From Ruminococcus_C callidus (GTDB taxonomy: Bacteria; Bacillota; Clostridia; Oscillospirales; Ruminococcaceae), in assembly GCF_049562855.1 (NCBI RefSeq), contig NZ_CP186925.1:868001-932000 (forward strand): a stretch of 64,000 nt of DNA, given 5' to 3'. The notes under the pieces were generated by a model that saw only the letters and a program-made list of their open reading frames with translations, ran no database searches and was not told the DNA's origin. A program made the position numbers and the translations under genes. Positions 16,183 to 24,964 of the stretch are shown one piece after another (positions within the stretch are counted from its first letter, which is position 1; each line of letters starts with the position of its first letter).

Positions 16183-18264
16183 ATGAAGAATTTTTGGAAA
16201 CGTCTGGGCAGTGCCGGCGTAGCGACAGCACTTTGTCTGGGCATGGCACAGGCAGTGCCGGCGGCTGTGGTATCTGCTGCGGATCCGCTGTTCTCTGCGG
16301 AGTGTGAGGATCTGACTTTGTCAAGTGATGCACAGGTTGCAACAAAAGTCTATAATGATGAATATCCGGGTTATACCGGTGCCGGATTTGTCTGGGTCAC
16401 CAGTTCCGGCACCATGAGCTTTACCATTGATGCACCGGAAACTGGCATGTATCGGCTGATGACCAGATGCATTATGTATCTGGGAACTTCTTCCAGCGAC
16501 ATTCGGGAAGCACAGGTGACTGTTACACGTTCTGACGACAGTACCGCTACCAAGACCGTCAAGATCGCACATACAGATGACTGGAACGATTACAACTGGG
16601 GCGATCTGAAGCTGACCAAGGGTGAAAACACCATTACATTCGGCGGCGGCTGGGGCTATTGCCTGTACGACAACATGACTCTGACACAGACACCGAAGCC
16701 GGAATATGAAAAGGCAACGGCAACACCGGTAGACCCCAAGGCAACCAAGGAAACCAAGGCTCTGATGTCCTACCTCAAGAGCGTATATGGTTCTCACATC
16801 ATTTCTGGTCAGCAGGAAATTTACGGCGGCGGGAATGACGGCGATTCCGAAAAGGAATTCAACTACATTAAGGACAATACCGGAAAGCTGCCGGCGATCC
16901 GCGGTTTTGACTTTATGAACTACAACCCGCTGTATGGCTGGGAAGACGGCACAACGGAACGTGCAATCAAATGGGCAAAAGAACAGAATGGTATCGTCAC
17001 TGCATCGTGGCATATCAATGTGCCGATCGATTTTGACAAATACACGCTGGGTGACGAGGTTGACTGGAAGAAATGCACGTATAAGAACTATCAGACATCG
17101 AACAGCACTTTCAACACAGCAAACGCAGTCAAGGAAGGCACAAAGGAATACGAGTACTTCCAGGAAGCTATGAAGGATCTGGCAGAACAGCTCCAGAAGC
17201 TACAGGATGCCAACGTGCCGATCATTCTCCGTCCACTGCATGAAGCACAGGGCAACGAAGGTAACTACAGCGACGGTACTTCTTGGTTCTGGTGGGGCGA
17301 CCGCGGAGCAGAAGTATACAAGGAACTGTGGAAGCTGCTGTACACCACGCTGACCGAAGAATATGGTCTGCACAACATCATCTGGGAATACAACAGCTAC
17401 AACTATGCAAACTCTGATACATGGTATCCGGGTGATGACTATGTAGACATCGTGGCATACGACAAGTATAACTGCGATTTTAACCGCGACGACGGTCAGA
17501 GCTCCGGCACACCGAACCTGAGTGCCATTTCTCCGATCTTCAACTATCTGTATGAACTGACCAGCGGCAAGAAAATGGTTGCTATGGCAGAAAATGACTC
17601 CATTCCGTCTGAGGAAAACATGGTCATTGAAAATGCCGGCTGGCTGTATTTCTGCCCGTGGTACGGCGATCACCTGATGTCCAGCCAGTATAACGATGCG
17701 GCTCAGCTGAAGAAGATGTACACCAGCGATTACTGCATCACACTGGACGAACTGCCGAAAGATCTGTATGGCAATGCAGAACCGGGCACAACTGTAACAA
17801 CAGATGCAACAACTGATACGACAGCAGAAACTACTACGGAAACGGAAACCACAGCAACTACTTATTTTTCTGTAGTAACCACCACAGAAGATACCGCAGA
17901 AACGACTGTGGAAACCACCGTTTCTACTGCGGATACCGAAGAAAGCACAGAAACGACTGTAGAATCTTCTGCAACAGAAACCAGTGCAGACACCACCGCT
18001 ACAACGGCAAGTGAAACCACAGTTACCACAAAGGGTGCAGTGGAAGCTGCTACATTGTACGGCGACATCAATCTGGACGGCAGAGTAGACATCACTGATG
18101 CGGTTCTGCTGAACAAGGCGGCTGCAAATGCGGTATCTCTTTCTGCACAGCAGCAGGCAAACGCTGACTGCGACGAAAGCGGCGAAGTAGACAGCAATGA
18201 TGCCGTAGTACTGCTGAAGTTCCTGGTATCGATCATTCACACACTGCCGAACAAGGGCGAATAA
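16183..18264 (+). CDS. secreted GH26 beta-mannanase with CBM35-like domain and dockerin
   Basis: This 693-residue exported enzyme is predicted to hydrolyse beta-mannan as part of a cellulosome. Order: signal peptide (about 1-33), carbohydrate-binding module of the CBM6/35 type (about 40-175, starting SAECEDLTLS), GH26 catalytic domain (about 189-530), a Thr/Glu-rich linker (about 531-622), and a type I dockerin (about 624-693). The dockerin has two EF-hand-like repeats, DINLDGRVDITD and DCDESGEVDSND. The GH26 acid/base is probably Glu354 (RPLHEAQG) and the nucleophile Glu470 (AMAENDS). ATG 16183 starts a clear signal sequence after AAAGGAAG. Alternatives within GH26, such as beta-1,3-xylanase, cannot be excluded. 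Confidence 0.92.
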   Translation: MKNFWKRLGSAGVATALCLGMAQAVPAAVVSAADPLFSAECEDLTLSSDAQVATKVYNDEYPGYTGAGFVWVTSSGTMSFTIDAPETGMYRLMTRCIMYLGTSSSDIREAQVTVTRSDDSTATKTVKIAHTDDWNDYNWGDLKLTKGENTITFGGGWGYCLYDNMTLTQTPKPEYEKATATPVDPKATKETKALMSYLKSVYGSHIISGQQEIYGGGNDGDSEKEFNYIKDNTGKLPAIRGFDFMNYNPLYGWEDGTTERAIKWAKEQNGIVTASWHINVPIDFDKYTLGDEVDWKKCTYKNYQTSNSTFNTANAVKEGTKEYEYFQEAMKDLAEQLQKLQDANVPIILRPLHEAQGNEGNYSDGTSWFWWGDRGAEVYKELWKLLYTTLTEEYGLHNIIWEYNSYNYANSDTWYPGDDYVDIVAYDKYNCDFNRDDGQSSGTPNLSAISPIFNYLYELTSGKKMVAMAENDSIPSEENMVIENAGWLYFCPWYGDHLMSSQYNDAAQLKKMYTSDYCITLDELPKDLYGNAEPGTTVTTDATTDTTAETTTETETTATTYFSVVTTTEDTAETTVETTVSTADTEESTETTVESSATETSADTTATTASETTVTTKGAVEAATLYGDINLDGRVDITDAVLLNKAAANAVSLSAQQQANADCDESGEVDSNDAVVLLKFLVSIIHTLPNKGE

Positions 18265-18293
18265 AGCAACGGATATACGCTGCGAAGCAGTGA

Positions 18294-18335
18294 AAAAAGT
18301 CCTGTTCTCCGTGGAAGGAGAGCAGGACTTTTTGT
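18294..18335 (+). terminator. intrinsic terminator after GH26 gene
   Basis: AAAAAGTCCTGTTCTCC pairs with AGGAGAGCAGGACTTTTT across a short loop, 30 bp after the stop. Confidence 0.88.
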
Positions 18336-18358
18336 CGCCTTGTGTTCGCAGGAATCAG

Positions 18359-18419
18359 GGAAACACTGCATAAAGCTTGTGCGTGCAAAGCCGTCAGGCG
18401 GGCTTTATGCGGTATTGCC
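18359..18419. repeat. short chimeric A/B element
   Basis: The left end is family A (GGAAACACTGCATAAAGC) while the right end is family B (GCGGTATTGCC). The interior pairs GCCGTCAGGC with itself. No matching flanking duplication is seen. It is evidence that A and B ends recombine or interconvert. Confidence 0.7.
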
Positions 18420-18420
18420 T

Positions 18421-18498
18421 TTAGTATCCTCTGAAAATTTTCCGGAGTGTGAGCCAGATGACCCATACGAAAAGTGCCAGCAGAATCAGTTTTACCAT
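18421..18498 (-). CDS. 25-residue single-span membrane peptide
   Basis: ATG 18498 is preceded at 9 nt by a strong RBS (GGGGAGG). The peptide is a short Met-Val-Lys followed by a hydrophobic span rich in Leu, Val, Ile and Trp, ending RKIFRGY. The basic C-terminus predicts an inserted membrane peptide. It lies 27 bp downstream of a second hydrophobic micro-ORF, also with its own RBS. I recognise no family; type I toxins and small membrane regulators look like this. The RBS quality argues for translation, but there is no direct proof. Confidence 0.5.
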   Translation of the reverse strand: MVKLILLALFVWVIWLTLRKIFRGY

Positions 18499-18525
18499 GT
18501 TCAAAATCCTCCCCGATTTAAAATG

Positions 18526-18594
18526 TTATCGTATCCCGTATTTGGTAACGCCGATCACCAGAATGATCAGCACGATCACGCCCATAATTCCCAT
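18526..18594 (-). CDS. 22-residue hydrophobic micro-peptide
   Basis: ATG 18594 follows GGAAAGGTGATG. The product is almost entirely Ile, Val, Leu and Gly and ends TKYGIR, consistent with one membrane span and a positive tail. It forms a pair with the micro-ORF at 18421-18498 on the same strand. The family A element at 18643 begins 48 bp upstream, so their promoter may have been altered by that insertion. Function unknown. Confidence 0.45.
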   Translation of the reverse strand: MGIMGVIVLIILVIGVTKYGIR

Positions 18595-18642
18595 GATTTT
18601 TCATCACCTTTCCACATCAGAAGATCGCCGAAAATGACTTTA

Positions 18643-18814
18643 GGAAACGCTGAATAAAGCTTGTGCGTAAGATGCGTAGTCAGATTTTTCGGCAGATTGC
18701 ATAGAAATTCCGCAGGCATACTGCCGTATGGCAAGGGATTTCTGGGCAATATGATGGAAAATCTGCAAGCAGATTGCGTGCAAAGCCGTCAGGCGGGCTT
18801 TATGCAGTGTTTCC
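18643..18814. repeat. family A palindromic element, 172 bp
   Basis: It runs from GGAAACGCTGAATAAAGC to GCAGTGTTTCC and contains the same long inner hairpin as the copies at 15800 and 34111. Flanks TTTA and TTCA agree at three of four positions. It lies between the micro-peptide genes and spoIIID. Confidence 0.85.
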
Positions 18815-18878
18815 TTCATTTCGGTGCGTTTCATCGTTCTGCAATTATCATATCATAATTGGGGGAAGAAGTAAACAC

Positions 18879-18920
18879 AAAACAGTTCCGAAATTGCAGA
18901 GCTTTTTCGGAACTGTTTTC
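18879..18920 (-). terminator. intrinsic terminator after spoIIID
   Basis: AAAACAGTTCCGAAA pairs with TTTCGGAACTGTTTT. In the minus direction the stem ends in a T-rich stretch just after the spoIIID stop. Confidence 0.75.
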
Positions 18921-18949
18921 TCTTGACATATGCGGCTGCGAAGCCGGTT

Positions 18950-19237
18950 TCAGGGTGTGTTCTGCTGTAGAGATTCCTCCTCATGCTGCCGCCGCAGGGC
19001 GTACTTTCGCTTGGTGGCAAGACCGCCGCGGATATGACGTTCCTGTTTGTTTTGCTCCAGAATTTCCTTGACCTGTGTATATAGATCGGGCTGGATCTGT
19101 TCCAGTCGTTCGCTGACGTCCTTATGTACGGTGCTTTTGGAAACGCCGAACCATTCTGCTGCGGCACGGACAGTGGCTTTCTGGCGGACGATATACTCGC
19201 CGAGAATCACGGCACGTGCTTCGGGCTGTTCTTTCAT
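18950..19237 (-). CDS. spoIIID: sporulation transcription factor SpoIIID
   Basis: SpoIIID is the mother-cell DNA-binding protein that acts after sigma-E during endospore formation. The 95-residue protein matches throughout: LGEYIVRQKATVRAAAEWF, the helix-turn-helix FGVSKSTVHKDVSERL near 30-45, and the basic tail IRGGLATKRKYA near 70. It is slightly longer than the usual 80-95 residues. It stands alone on the minus strand. The upstream region carries CATATGCT about 37 bp before the ATG, which could be a sigma-E-type -10, but this is weak. Its presence implies the organism keeps at least part of the sporulation program. Confidence 0.93.
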   Translation of the reverse strand: MKEQPEARAVILGEYIVRQKATVRAAAEWFGVSKSTVHKDVSERLEQIQPDLYTQVKEILEQNKQERHIRGGLATKRKYALRRQHEEESLQQNTP

Positions 19238-19366
19238 GATGCCTCACTCCAATTGTGGTTTTGCTACAGCATATGCAGTACCGGCGGAAATAAGAACGAG
19301 AGAAGTGCTGTGTCGGCTTTTCTTACAGCCCACTTGCAGATTTTAAGAAAAGTTTATGAGAAATCG

Positions 19367-19395
19367 TTGACGTATTCCGGTAATTGTGTTACAAT
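19367..19395 (+). promoter_or_regulatory. sigma-A promoter of uppP
   Basis: TTGACG (19367-19372) and TACAAT (19390-19395) with a 17-bp spacer. The leader that follows has small hairpins (GCATAAGGTGACTTATGC, AGTGTAGGACACT), but no riboswitch class is recognised. Confidence 0.75.
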
Positions 19396-19490
19396 AGAGA
19401 ACAGCGGCATAAGGTGACTTATGCAGAGTGTAGGACACTCCGGAAATACAGAGTGATCCCTGACGGATCATGGAAAGGACATTGGTACAT

Positions 19491-20351
19491 ATGGTTTGGG
19501 AACTCATCAAGTCCCTGATTTTCGGTATTGTGGAAGGCATTACAGAATGGCTTCCGATCAGCAGTACCGGACATCTGATTTTGCTGGACGAATTTTTGAA
19601 GCTGGACGCAACAGATAATTTCAAGGAAATGTTTGACGTTGTGATTCAGCTGGGAGCTATTCTGGCGGTTGTCGTCATCTACTGGAAAAAGCTGTGGCCT
19701 TTCGGCAAGCAGGATAACCCGCACCCCATGGCACAGACCGGCTTCGGGGCATGCCTGAAAAAGGACATTCTCCAGATGTGGTGCAAGGTCATCGTGGCAA
19801 CAGTGCCGGCGGCAGTGATCGGGCTTCTGCTGGACGATTGGAGTCAGGCACACCTGTACAATGCGTGGACAGTTGTCATTATGCTGATCCTGTTTGGTAT
19901 CGCGTTTATCTGGATTGAAAAGTGGCATAAGAACCGCACCCCGAAGATGAGCAACATTGCCTCGCTGCGATACAATACCGTTTTGATGATCGGCATCTTT
20001 CAGCTGATCGCGGCGATCTTTCCGGGAACTTCCCGTTCCGGTGCGACGATCGTGGGAGCACTGCTGCTGGGCGTTTCCCGTACAGCGGCGGCGGAATTCA
20101 CCTTCTTTCTGGCGATTCCGGCAATGTTCGGGGCAAGCCTGCTGAAGCTGGTGAAGTGCGGACTGCCCTCTACCGGCATGGAAACGGCGATGCTGCTGAT
20201 CGGTATGATCTCCGCGTTTGTGGTTTCCATTGTGGTGATTCGTTTCCTGATGAGTTACATCAAGAAGCATGACTTCACTGTGTTCGGCTGGTATCGTATC
20301 GTTCTCGGCGTTCTGGTGCTGATCGGCGGTATTACCGGATTTATTGGTTAA
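19491..20351 (+). CDS. uppP: undecaprenyl-diphosphatase UppP/BacA
   Basis: This membrane enzyme dephosphorylates undecaprenyl diphosphate to recycle the lipid carrier for peptidoglycan and gives bacitracin tolerance. It has 286 residues with about eight hydrophobic spans. Both active-site motifs are visible: GIVEGITEWLPISSTGH near 12 and PGTSRSGATIVGALLLG near 175. I prefer ATG 19491, 11 nt after AAAGGA; ATG 19470 lacks an RBS. It is a single-gene unit with its own promoter and terminator. Confidence 0.95.
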   Translation: MVWELIKSLIFGIVEGITEWLPISSTGHLILLDEFLKLDATDNFKEMFDVVIQLGAILAVVVIYWKKLWPFGKQDNPHPMAQTGFGACLKKDILQMWCKVIVATVPAAVIGLLLDDWSQAHLYNAWTVVIMLILFGIAFIWIEKWHKNRTPKMSNIASLRYNTVLMIGIFQLIAAIFPGTSRSGATIVGALLLGVSRTAAAEFTFFLAIPAMFGASLLKLVKCGLPSTGMETAMLLIGMISAFVVSIVVIRFLMSYIKKHDFTVFGWYRIVLGVLVLIGGITGFIG

Positions 20352-20361
20352 GAAAATAAAG

Positions 20362-20408
20362 AAAATCCCCGTGTATCCTTGTTGCGTTGGATACACGGGG
20401 ATTTTTTA
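20362..20408. terminator. bidirectional terminator between uppP and the SGNH gene
   Basis: The perfect stem AATCCCCGTGTATCC / GGATACACGGGGATT is flanked by T-runs in both directions and lies between two convergent genes. Confidence 0.9.
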
Positions 20409-20422
20409 TGGGCTACGTTTTT

Positions 20423-21301
20423 TTACTGTGTGGTTTCGGTGGACTGCGTTACGGCAGTGGTGTAAGTGGTGGGAGCCGTTGTGCTCACTGCTGTTCCGCC
20501 GAGGACGATGGCATGCTGTTTCAGATAATTCTCCCACAGCGACAGGGAGTTGCCCAGCAGGTGAATGCCGTCAGAGGTCAGGGACGCGTCCAGACAGCCG
20601 TTAGCGTCCATGACAGCTTCGTTGACATTCAGGTAGAAGATATTGTCCTGCGGATTTGCCAGAGCCTCCAGAGCCTGATTGCGGGCGTTGACAGTGGCGT
20701 TGTTGATTGCCCCGCCGGGGTTATCCTGCGAAGCGGCAACCACCAGAATGCTTTCCAGATAGATGACAGCATTGGGCTGTGCCTGCCGTACCTGTGCGAT
20801 CACCTGAGCATATGCCTGTGCCCAGCTTTCTGTGGTGCCTGTGCCCAGTTCGTTCAGCCCCAGCATGATGTAAACCTTGCCGTACTGCTTTTGTGCCAGT
20901 TTCTGTGCCAGGGTGACACTCTCGCCGGTGTTGGGGTTGCCGGCAGCTTTTTCCGTGACTTTGAAAATGGTAAGTCCTACGCTGGAGAAGTAGTCCGCAT
21001 TGGTCAGGCTGCCATAGAGGGCAAGTCCCTCGGTACGGGAGTCGCCAATGAAAAGGGCATCGTCAAAGTAGGAATCGTCTACCGTCTGAAATACCGGCGT
21101 GGGAGCAGTTGTAGTGGTGACAACCGGCTGACCGGCAGCCAGCGTGGTCTGTGCGGCGGAAGTGGTCGTCTGTGAAGCTGTCGTTGCGGAGTTGTCGATT
21201 TTCTTGGCGTTCTGTACTACCTGCCAGATGTTTGCAACGGCAATGGAAACCACGAATGCCAAGATCAGAGGGTATTGTTTGAGAAATTTCAGGAAATTCA
21301 T
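20423..21301 (-). CDS. membrane-anchored SGNH/GDSL hydrolase
   Basis: This 292-residue protein has an N-terminal membrane anchor (about 8-28), a Thr/Ala-rich spacer (about 37-70), then an SGNH hydrolase domain. Block I is FIGDSRTEGL near 83, block III is GLNELG near 147, and the His block is SDGIHLLG near 245. It lies 23 bp downstream of an MBOAT acyltransferase and is probably co-transcribed. MBOAT plus SGNH pairs such as AlgI/AlgJ or PatA/PatB O-acetylate extracellular polymers, with the MBOAT bringing acyl groups across the membrane and the SGNH partner transferring or removing them. The polymer acted on here is unknown. Confidence 0.88.
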   Translation of the reverse strand: MNFLKFLKQYPLILAFVVSIAVANIWQVVQNAKKIDNSATTASQTTTSAAQTTLAAGQPVVTTTTAPTPVFQTVDDSYFDDALFIGDSRTEGLALYGSLTNADYFSSVGLTIFKVTEKAAGNPNTGESVTLAQKLAQKQYGKVYIMLGLNELGTGTTESWAQAYAQVIAQVRQAQPNAVIYLESILVVAASQDNPGGAINNATVNARNQALEALANPQDNIFYLNVNEAVMDANGCLDASLTSDGIHLLGNSLSLWENYLKQHAIVLGGTAVSTTAPTTYTTAVTQSTETTQ

Positions 21302-21324
21302 GGAATGCTCCTTTCAAGGCACGG

Positions 21325-22731
21325 TCAGAACTGGAAGTACAGGAACGGGTTGTTGGTCTGTGTCATCATCGCACGAATGGAGAGTACAAACAGAATCAAC
21401 AGCAACAGCAGACAGAATCCGCTTTTCCGGAATTTTTTGTAGTACATCAGCGGCAGAGGCGTACTGAACAGCACACACGGCACGAGAATTTTCCAGTAGT
21501 TGTGGAACGCCTGCACCGCATCTCGGGTGTTGGACTGCACTTCGTCAGAGGTGAGGAACGGGAACAGCCTTGTGAAATAGGTGCCCAGCTGGTGCATATC
21601 CGGAATGGCGAAAACCATCCATGTCAGCGGTATGATGAAGATGATGTAGGCATGTTTCAGCAGATGGGTGCGTTCCAGGAATTTGCCGTAGACGTTTTTT
21701 TCCAGTGTCAGAAGCACGAAGAAGATCAGTCCCCACAGCACAAAGTTCCAGCTTGCACCGTGCCACAGTCCGGTAAACGCCCAGACTGCCAGCATGTTCC
21801 GCATGGTTTTCCACTTGCCCACACGGCTGCCGCCCAGCGGGAAATAGATATAGTTCTTGAACCAGCGTCCCAGCGTGATGTGCCATCTTCTCCAGAACTC
21901 GCCGGCGGTGCCGGACATGTACGGGAGGTTGAAGTTCTGGGGAAGCTGGAAGCCCAGCATTTTTCCCACGCCGATTGCCATCATGGAATAGCCGGAGAAG
22001 TCGAAGTAGATCTGAAAGCTGTAGGCAAACGCTCCCAGCCACGCATAGGGGGTGGAGATACTATCATACCCGATAACGGACAGATTATTCCACAGACCGC
22101 CCATGGGGTTCGCCAGCAGCGTCTTGGCACTCAGTCCGAGCACAAAGGTTTCCATGCCCTCCTCCAGCAAACGGACATCGACCCGACGGTTTTTCAGCTG
22201 CGGCTGAATTTCACTGTACATGCAGATCGGACCGGAGATCAGCTGCGGGAACATGCAGAGGTACACGCCCAGATCCAGAATACTCCTTGCGGGACGCGTC
22301 TTTCCGGTGTAGACATCGATCAGGTAGGACGTGATCTGAAAGGTGAAGAAGCTGATGCCAAGCGGCATCACAAGCGATACCTTGGGAATTGCCGTATGAA
22401 AAATAGAGAGCAGGGAATTCAGGTTGCCGATCAGGAAGTTGGTGTACTTGAATACCACCAACAATCCAAAGTTGTAAATCAATCCTGCGATCAAATAGTG
22501 CTTGGCGGACTCAGGGTGTCTGGCATGTGTTCCGCTGATCATGCGGGAAAGCCCGTAGTTGATCAGCAGGGACAGCAGCAGCAACAGGGTATACCAGCCG
22601 CTGCCAATGGCGTAAAAGACAAGGCTGCCGATCACCAGTGTGATATTTCGGTATTTCTGCGGTGTGGCATAATATGCCAGCAGGAAAATCGGCAGAAACT
22701 GAAACAAAAATGCAATTGTGCTGAAAACCAT
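21325..22731 (-). CDS. MBOAT family O-acyltransferase (AlgI/DltB-like)
   Basis: This 468-residue polytopic protein has the family N-terminus MVFSTIAFLFQFLPIF and the core motifs GISFFTFQ near 125, YFDFSGYSMMAIGVG near 235 and GLWHGASWNFVLWG near 320, the last containing the catalytic His. It should transfer acyl groups from the cytoplasm to a periplasmic or surface acceptor via the SGNH partner encoded next. I chose ATG 22731, 7 nt after GAGGAA. A small upstream hairpin at 22831-22852 separates it from the symporter gene. Confidence 0.92.
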   Translation of the reverse strand: MVFSTIAFLFQFLPIFLLAYYATPQKYRNITLVIGSLVFYAIGSGWYTLLLLLSLLINYGLSRMISGTHARHPESAKHYLIAGLIYNFGLLVVFKYTNFLIGNLNSLLSIFHTAIPKVSLVMPLGISFFTFQITSYLIDVYTGKTRPARSILDLGVYLCMFPQLISGPICMYSEIQPQLKNRRVDVRLLEEGMETFVLGLSAKTLLANPMGGLWNNLSVIGYDSISTPYAWLGAFAYSFQIYFDFSGYSMMAIGVGKMLGFQLPQNFNLPYMSGTAGEFWRRWHITLGRWFKNYIYFPLGGSRVGKWKTMRNMLAVWAFTGLWHGASWNFVLWGLIFFVLLTLEKNVYGKFLERTHLLKHAYIIFIIPLTWMVFAIPDMHQLGTYFTRLFPFLTSDEVQSNTRDAVQAFHNYWKILVPCVLFSTPLPLMYYKKFRKSGFCLLLLLILFVLSIRAMMTQTNNPFLYFQF

Positions 22732-22830
22732 AGATGATTCCTCAATTCCCCGGAGAGTATTTTTCTTCAACGGCACTGCATGTGTTTTGTGCAGTGCTGC
22801 TTTTATTGTATGCAGATTTGTACAAATAAC

Positions 22831-22852
22831 AACACCCCGACAAGCGGGGTGT
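22831..22852 (-). terminator. probable terminator after the symporter gene
   Basis: ACACCCCG and CGGGGTGT form an 8-bp stem with a GACAAG loop. In the minus direction it is followed by TGTTATTTG, a modest T-tract. Confidence 0.6.
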
Positions 22853-22944
22853 CTCATACTATATCATAGGGGAAAACTGTCGATTTTTCAAGAACTTAGT
22901 CATAACAAATAAATTACAATTCGGTGACAAACTGAATTGCGGGA

Positions 22945-24531
22945 TCAGTCCTTCTTTTCCGGAGCTGCATAGCAGGTAAAGACCTGTTCCACGTGCTTGG
23001 GATCTTTGACCTTTGTCAGGGCACTGACGACCGGCACCACGATCAGAGAGAGCAGCATGGCAATGGCTCCGGCGTTGATCGGCGAAGCCAGATTCAGCGG
23101 CAGGCTTGCGGCAGCCTTGGAAAGTTCCGGATTCCAGCCGAAGCCGAACAGGAACATGTGCACCAGTGTCAGACCGATTCCCAGAATGAAGCTGGTCCAT
23201 ACTGCCGGCTTGGTGATCTTCCTGCTGAACAGACCGTACATGAACGGCCCCAGGAAAGCACCGGCAAGGGCACCCCATGAATAGGACATCAGTGTGGAAA
23301 TGGAAGCGTTTTTGTTGAACGCCAGCAGTACGGAAATGACCAGAAAGACGGCGATCAGCACACGCATGATCAGCATTTCCTTTTTGTCAGAGCACTTTTT
23401 CAGATTGGGTTTGATGAGGTCGATCGTCAGCGTGGAACTGGAAGTCAGCACCAGCGAAGACAGGGTGGACATTGATGCGGAAAGCACCAGTACGACTACC
23501 AGACCGATCAGAATATCCGGCAGAGCCGTGTGCAGCAGGGACGGGATCATGGCATCGAAGTCCGGCTTGCCGTTGGATAGGGTAGAGATCACGGTCTTGC
23601 CGCTGCCATCCTCTGTCAGTGTGCAGAACAACCGGTCAAAGCCGCCCAGCAGGTAAGAACCGCCGGCAACGATCAGGGCAAAAACAGTAGAGATCACAGC
23701 ACCCTTTTTGATGTCGTTTTCACTCTTGATGGCGTAGAACTTATGTATCATTTGCGGCAGTCCCCATGTGCCGAGAGAAGTCAGTATTACAACACCCAGC
23801 AGGTTCAGCGGGTCGGGACCGAATACGGAGTTCAGGGTGTTGGTCTTTCCGTTGACTTCAATCTCTCCCAGTGCAGCCAGAGCCGAAGTCAGACCGCCCT
23901 GATTCTGAATGGCACAGATCACAACAGCGGCGATGCCGATGAGCATAACAATGCCCTGAATGAAGTCGTTGATCGCAGTTGCCGCGTAGCCGCCCAGAAT
24001 GACATAGATCGCGGTCAGCAGTGCCATGACAATAATGATGATTTTATAGGCACCCTCTGATTCGATCTGGAACGCCATGTTGAACAGACGGGACAGACCG
24101 TTGTAAACAGAAGCGGTATAGGGAATCAGGAACACAAATACGATCAGTGCGGCGGCGATCTTCAGCCCTTTGGAGTTCCAACGCTTTTCGAAATATTCCG
24201 GCATAGTCTTGGCACCCAGCGACTGTGTCATGATGCGGGTACGCCGTCCCAGCACGATCCACGCCAGCAGACTGCCCAGCAGGGCGTTGCCTATGCCGAC
24301 CCATGCGGCGGAAACGCCGTAGGTCCAGCCGAACTGTCCGGCATAGCCGATGAATACCACGGCGGAAAAATAAGATGTGCCGTAGGCGAACGCTGTGAGC
24401 CATGAGCCAACACTGTGGCTGCCCAGCACAAAGTCGCTGACGGAACGGGTCTGCCTTGCGGTATAGACGCCGATGCCCATCATGATCGCAACATAGATGA
24501 TGATCATTCCAATGGTGATTGCGGTTGTCAT
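22945..24531 (-). CDS. putP: sodium/solute symporter, PutP (proline) type
   Basis: This 528-residue protein with about 13 membrane spans belongs to the SSS family. Typical PutP motifs are visible: SDFVLGSHSVGSWLTAFAYG near 32, SYFSAVVFIGYAG near 53, and the sodium-site region SASMSTLSSLVLTSSS near 357. The substrate is most likely proline, but other SSS solutes (pantothenate, sugars, choline) are possible. The gene has a strong minus-strand promoter at 24653-24681. A family B mini-element lies in its 5' leader, about 50 bp before the start. Confidence 0.88.
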   Translation of the reverse strand: MTTAITIGMIIIYVAIMMGIGVYTARQTRSVSDFVLGSHSVGSWLTAFAYGTSYFSAVVFIGYAGQFGWTYGVSAAWVGIGNALLGSLLAWIVLGRRTRIMTQSLGAKTMPEYFEKRWNSKGLKIAAALIVFVFLIPYTASVYNGLSRLFNMAFQIESEGAYKIIIIVMALLTAIYVILGGYAATAINDFIQGIVMLIGIAAVVICAIQNQGGLTSALAALGEIEVNGKTNTLNSVFGPDPLNLLGVVILTSLGTWGLPQMIHKFYAIKSENDIKKGAVISTVFALIVAGGSYLLGGFDRLFCTLTEDGSGKTVISTLSNGKPDFDAMIPSLLHTALPDILIGLVVVLVLSASMSTLSSLVLTSSSTLTIDLIKPNLKKCSDKKEMLIMRVLIAVFLVISVLLAFNKNASISTLMSYSWGALAGAFLGPFMYGLFSRKITKPAVWTSFILGIGLTLVHMFLFGFGWNPELSKAAASLPLNLASPINAGAIAMLLSLIVVPVVSALTKVKDPKHVEQVFTCYAAPEKKD

Positions 24532-24580
24532 ATTCCTCTCCTCACGGCAGCGTTTGGCTGCCTGTATAAATTTTTACAGG

Positions 24581-24613
24581 GGCAATACCGCACAATCTTT
24601 GTGCGGTATTGCC
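24581..24613. repeat. family B mini-element in the putP leader
   Basis: The same 33-bp hairpin as at 12987, flanked on both sides by CAGG (4-bp duplication). It lies between the putP promoter and start codon, so it would be transcribed into the 5' leader. Confidence 0.88.
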
Positions 24614-24652
24614 CAGGATGTTTTTTGCAGATGCAAAAAACACACCCTTCCA

Positions 24653-24681
24653 ATTATAATCGAGTTGTCGGTTTTTGTCAA
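24653..24681 (-). promoter_or_regulatory. sigma-A promoter of putP
   Basis: On the minus strand TTGACA (24676-24681) and TATAAT (24653-24658) are 17 bp apart. Confidence 0.88.
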
Positions 24682-24784
24682 CCCATATTTCTCGGTTTCG
24701 GGCGATTTGCTGTATGAATATGAAATATCACAGGAATGTTACATAATGTTCACCTGGATTCTGGCAGAAAAATCGGAAAAAGGC

Positions 24785-24833
24785 TTGACAAGCCGGTAAA
24801 TGTGTGGTATTCTATAGTTAGTCAATGCTAACT
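24785..24833 (+). promoter_or_regulatory. promoter with DtxR/IdeR-like iron-box palindrome
   Basis: TTGACA (24785-24790) and TATTCT (24808-24813) are spaced by 17 bp. Directly at the start site lies the inverted repeat AGTTAG-TCAATG-CTAACT (24816-24833). TTAG...CTAA palindromes are typical of DtxR-family (IdeR/MntR-like) operators at feo-type genes in Firmicutes. A repressor bound here would block initiation when metal is plentiful. The first recognisable gene downstream is the DUF2325 gene. Confidence 0.7.
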
Positions 24834-24964
24834 CTTGAAAAAGCAAGGGGAAAACACAGAACAAAGCCAATGGAATAGCCAATGGAATAGACTTTATGCG
24901 ACGTTTTTCAAAGATCCCCAGCTGCTTTCCGGTGGTTGACGAATCATCGGACAAGCAGTTCTTG

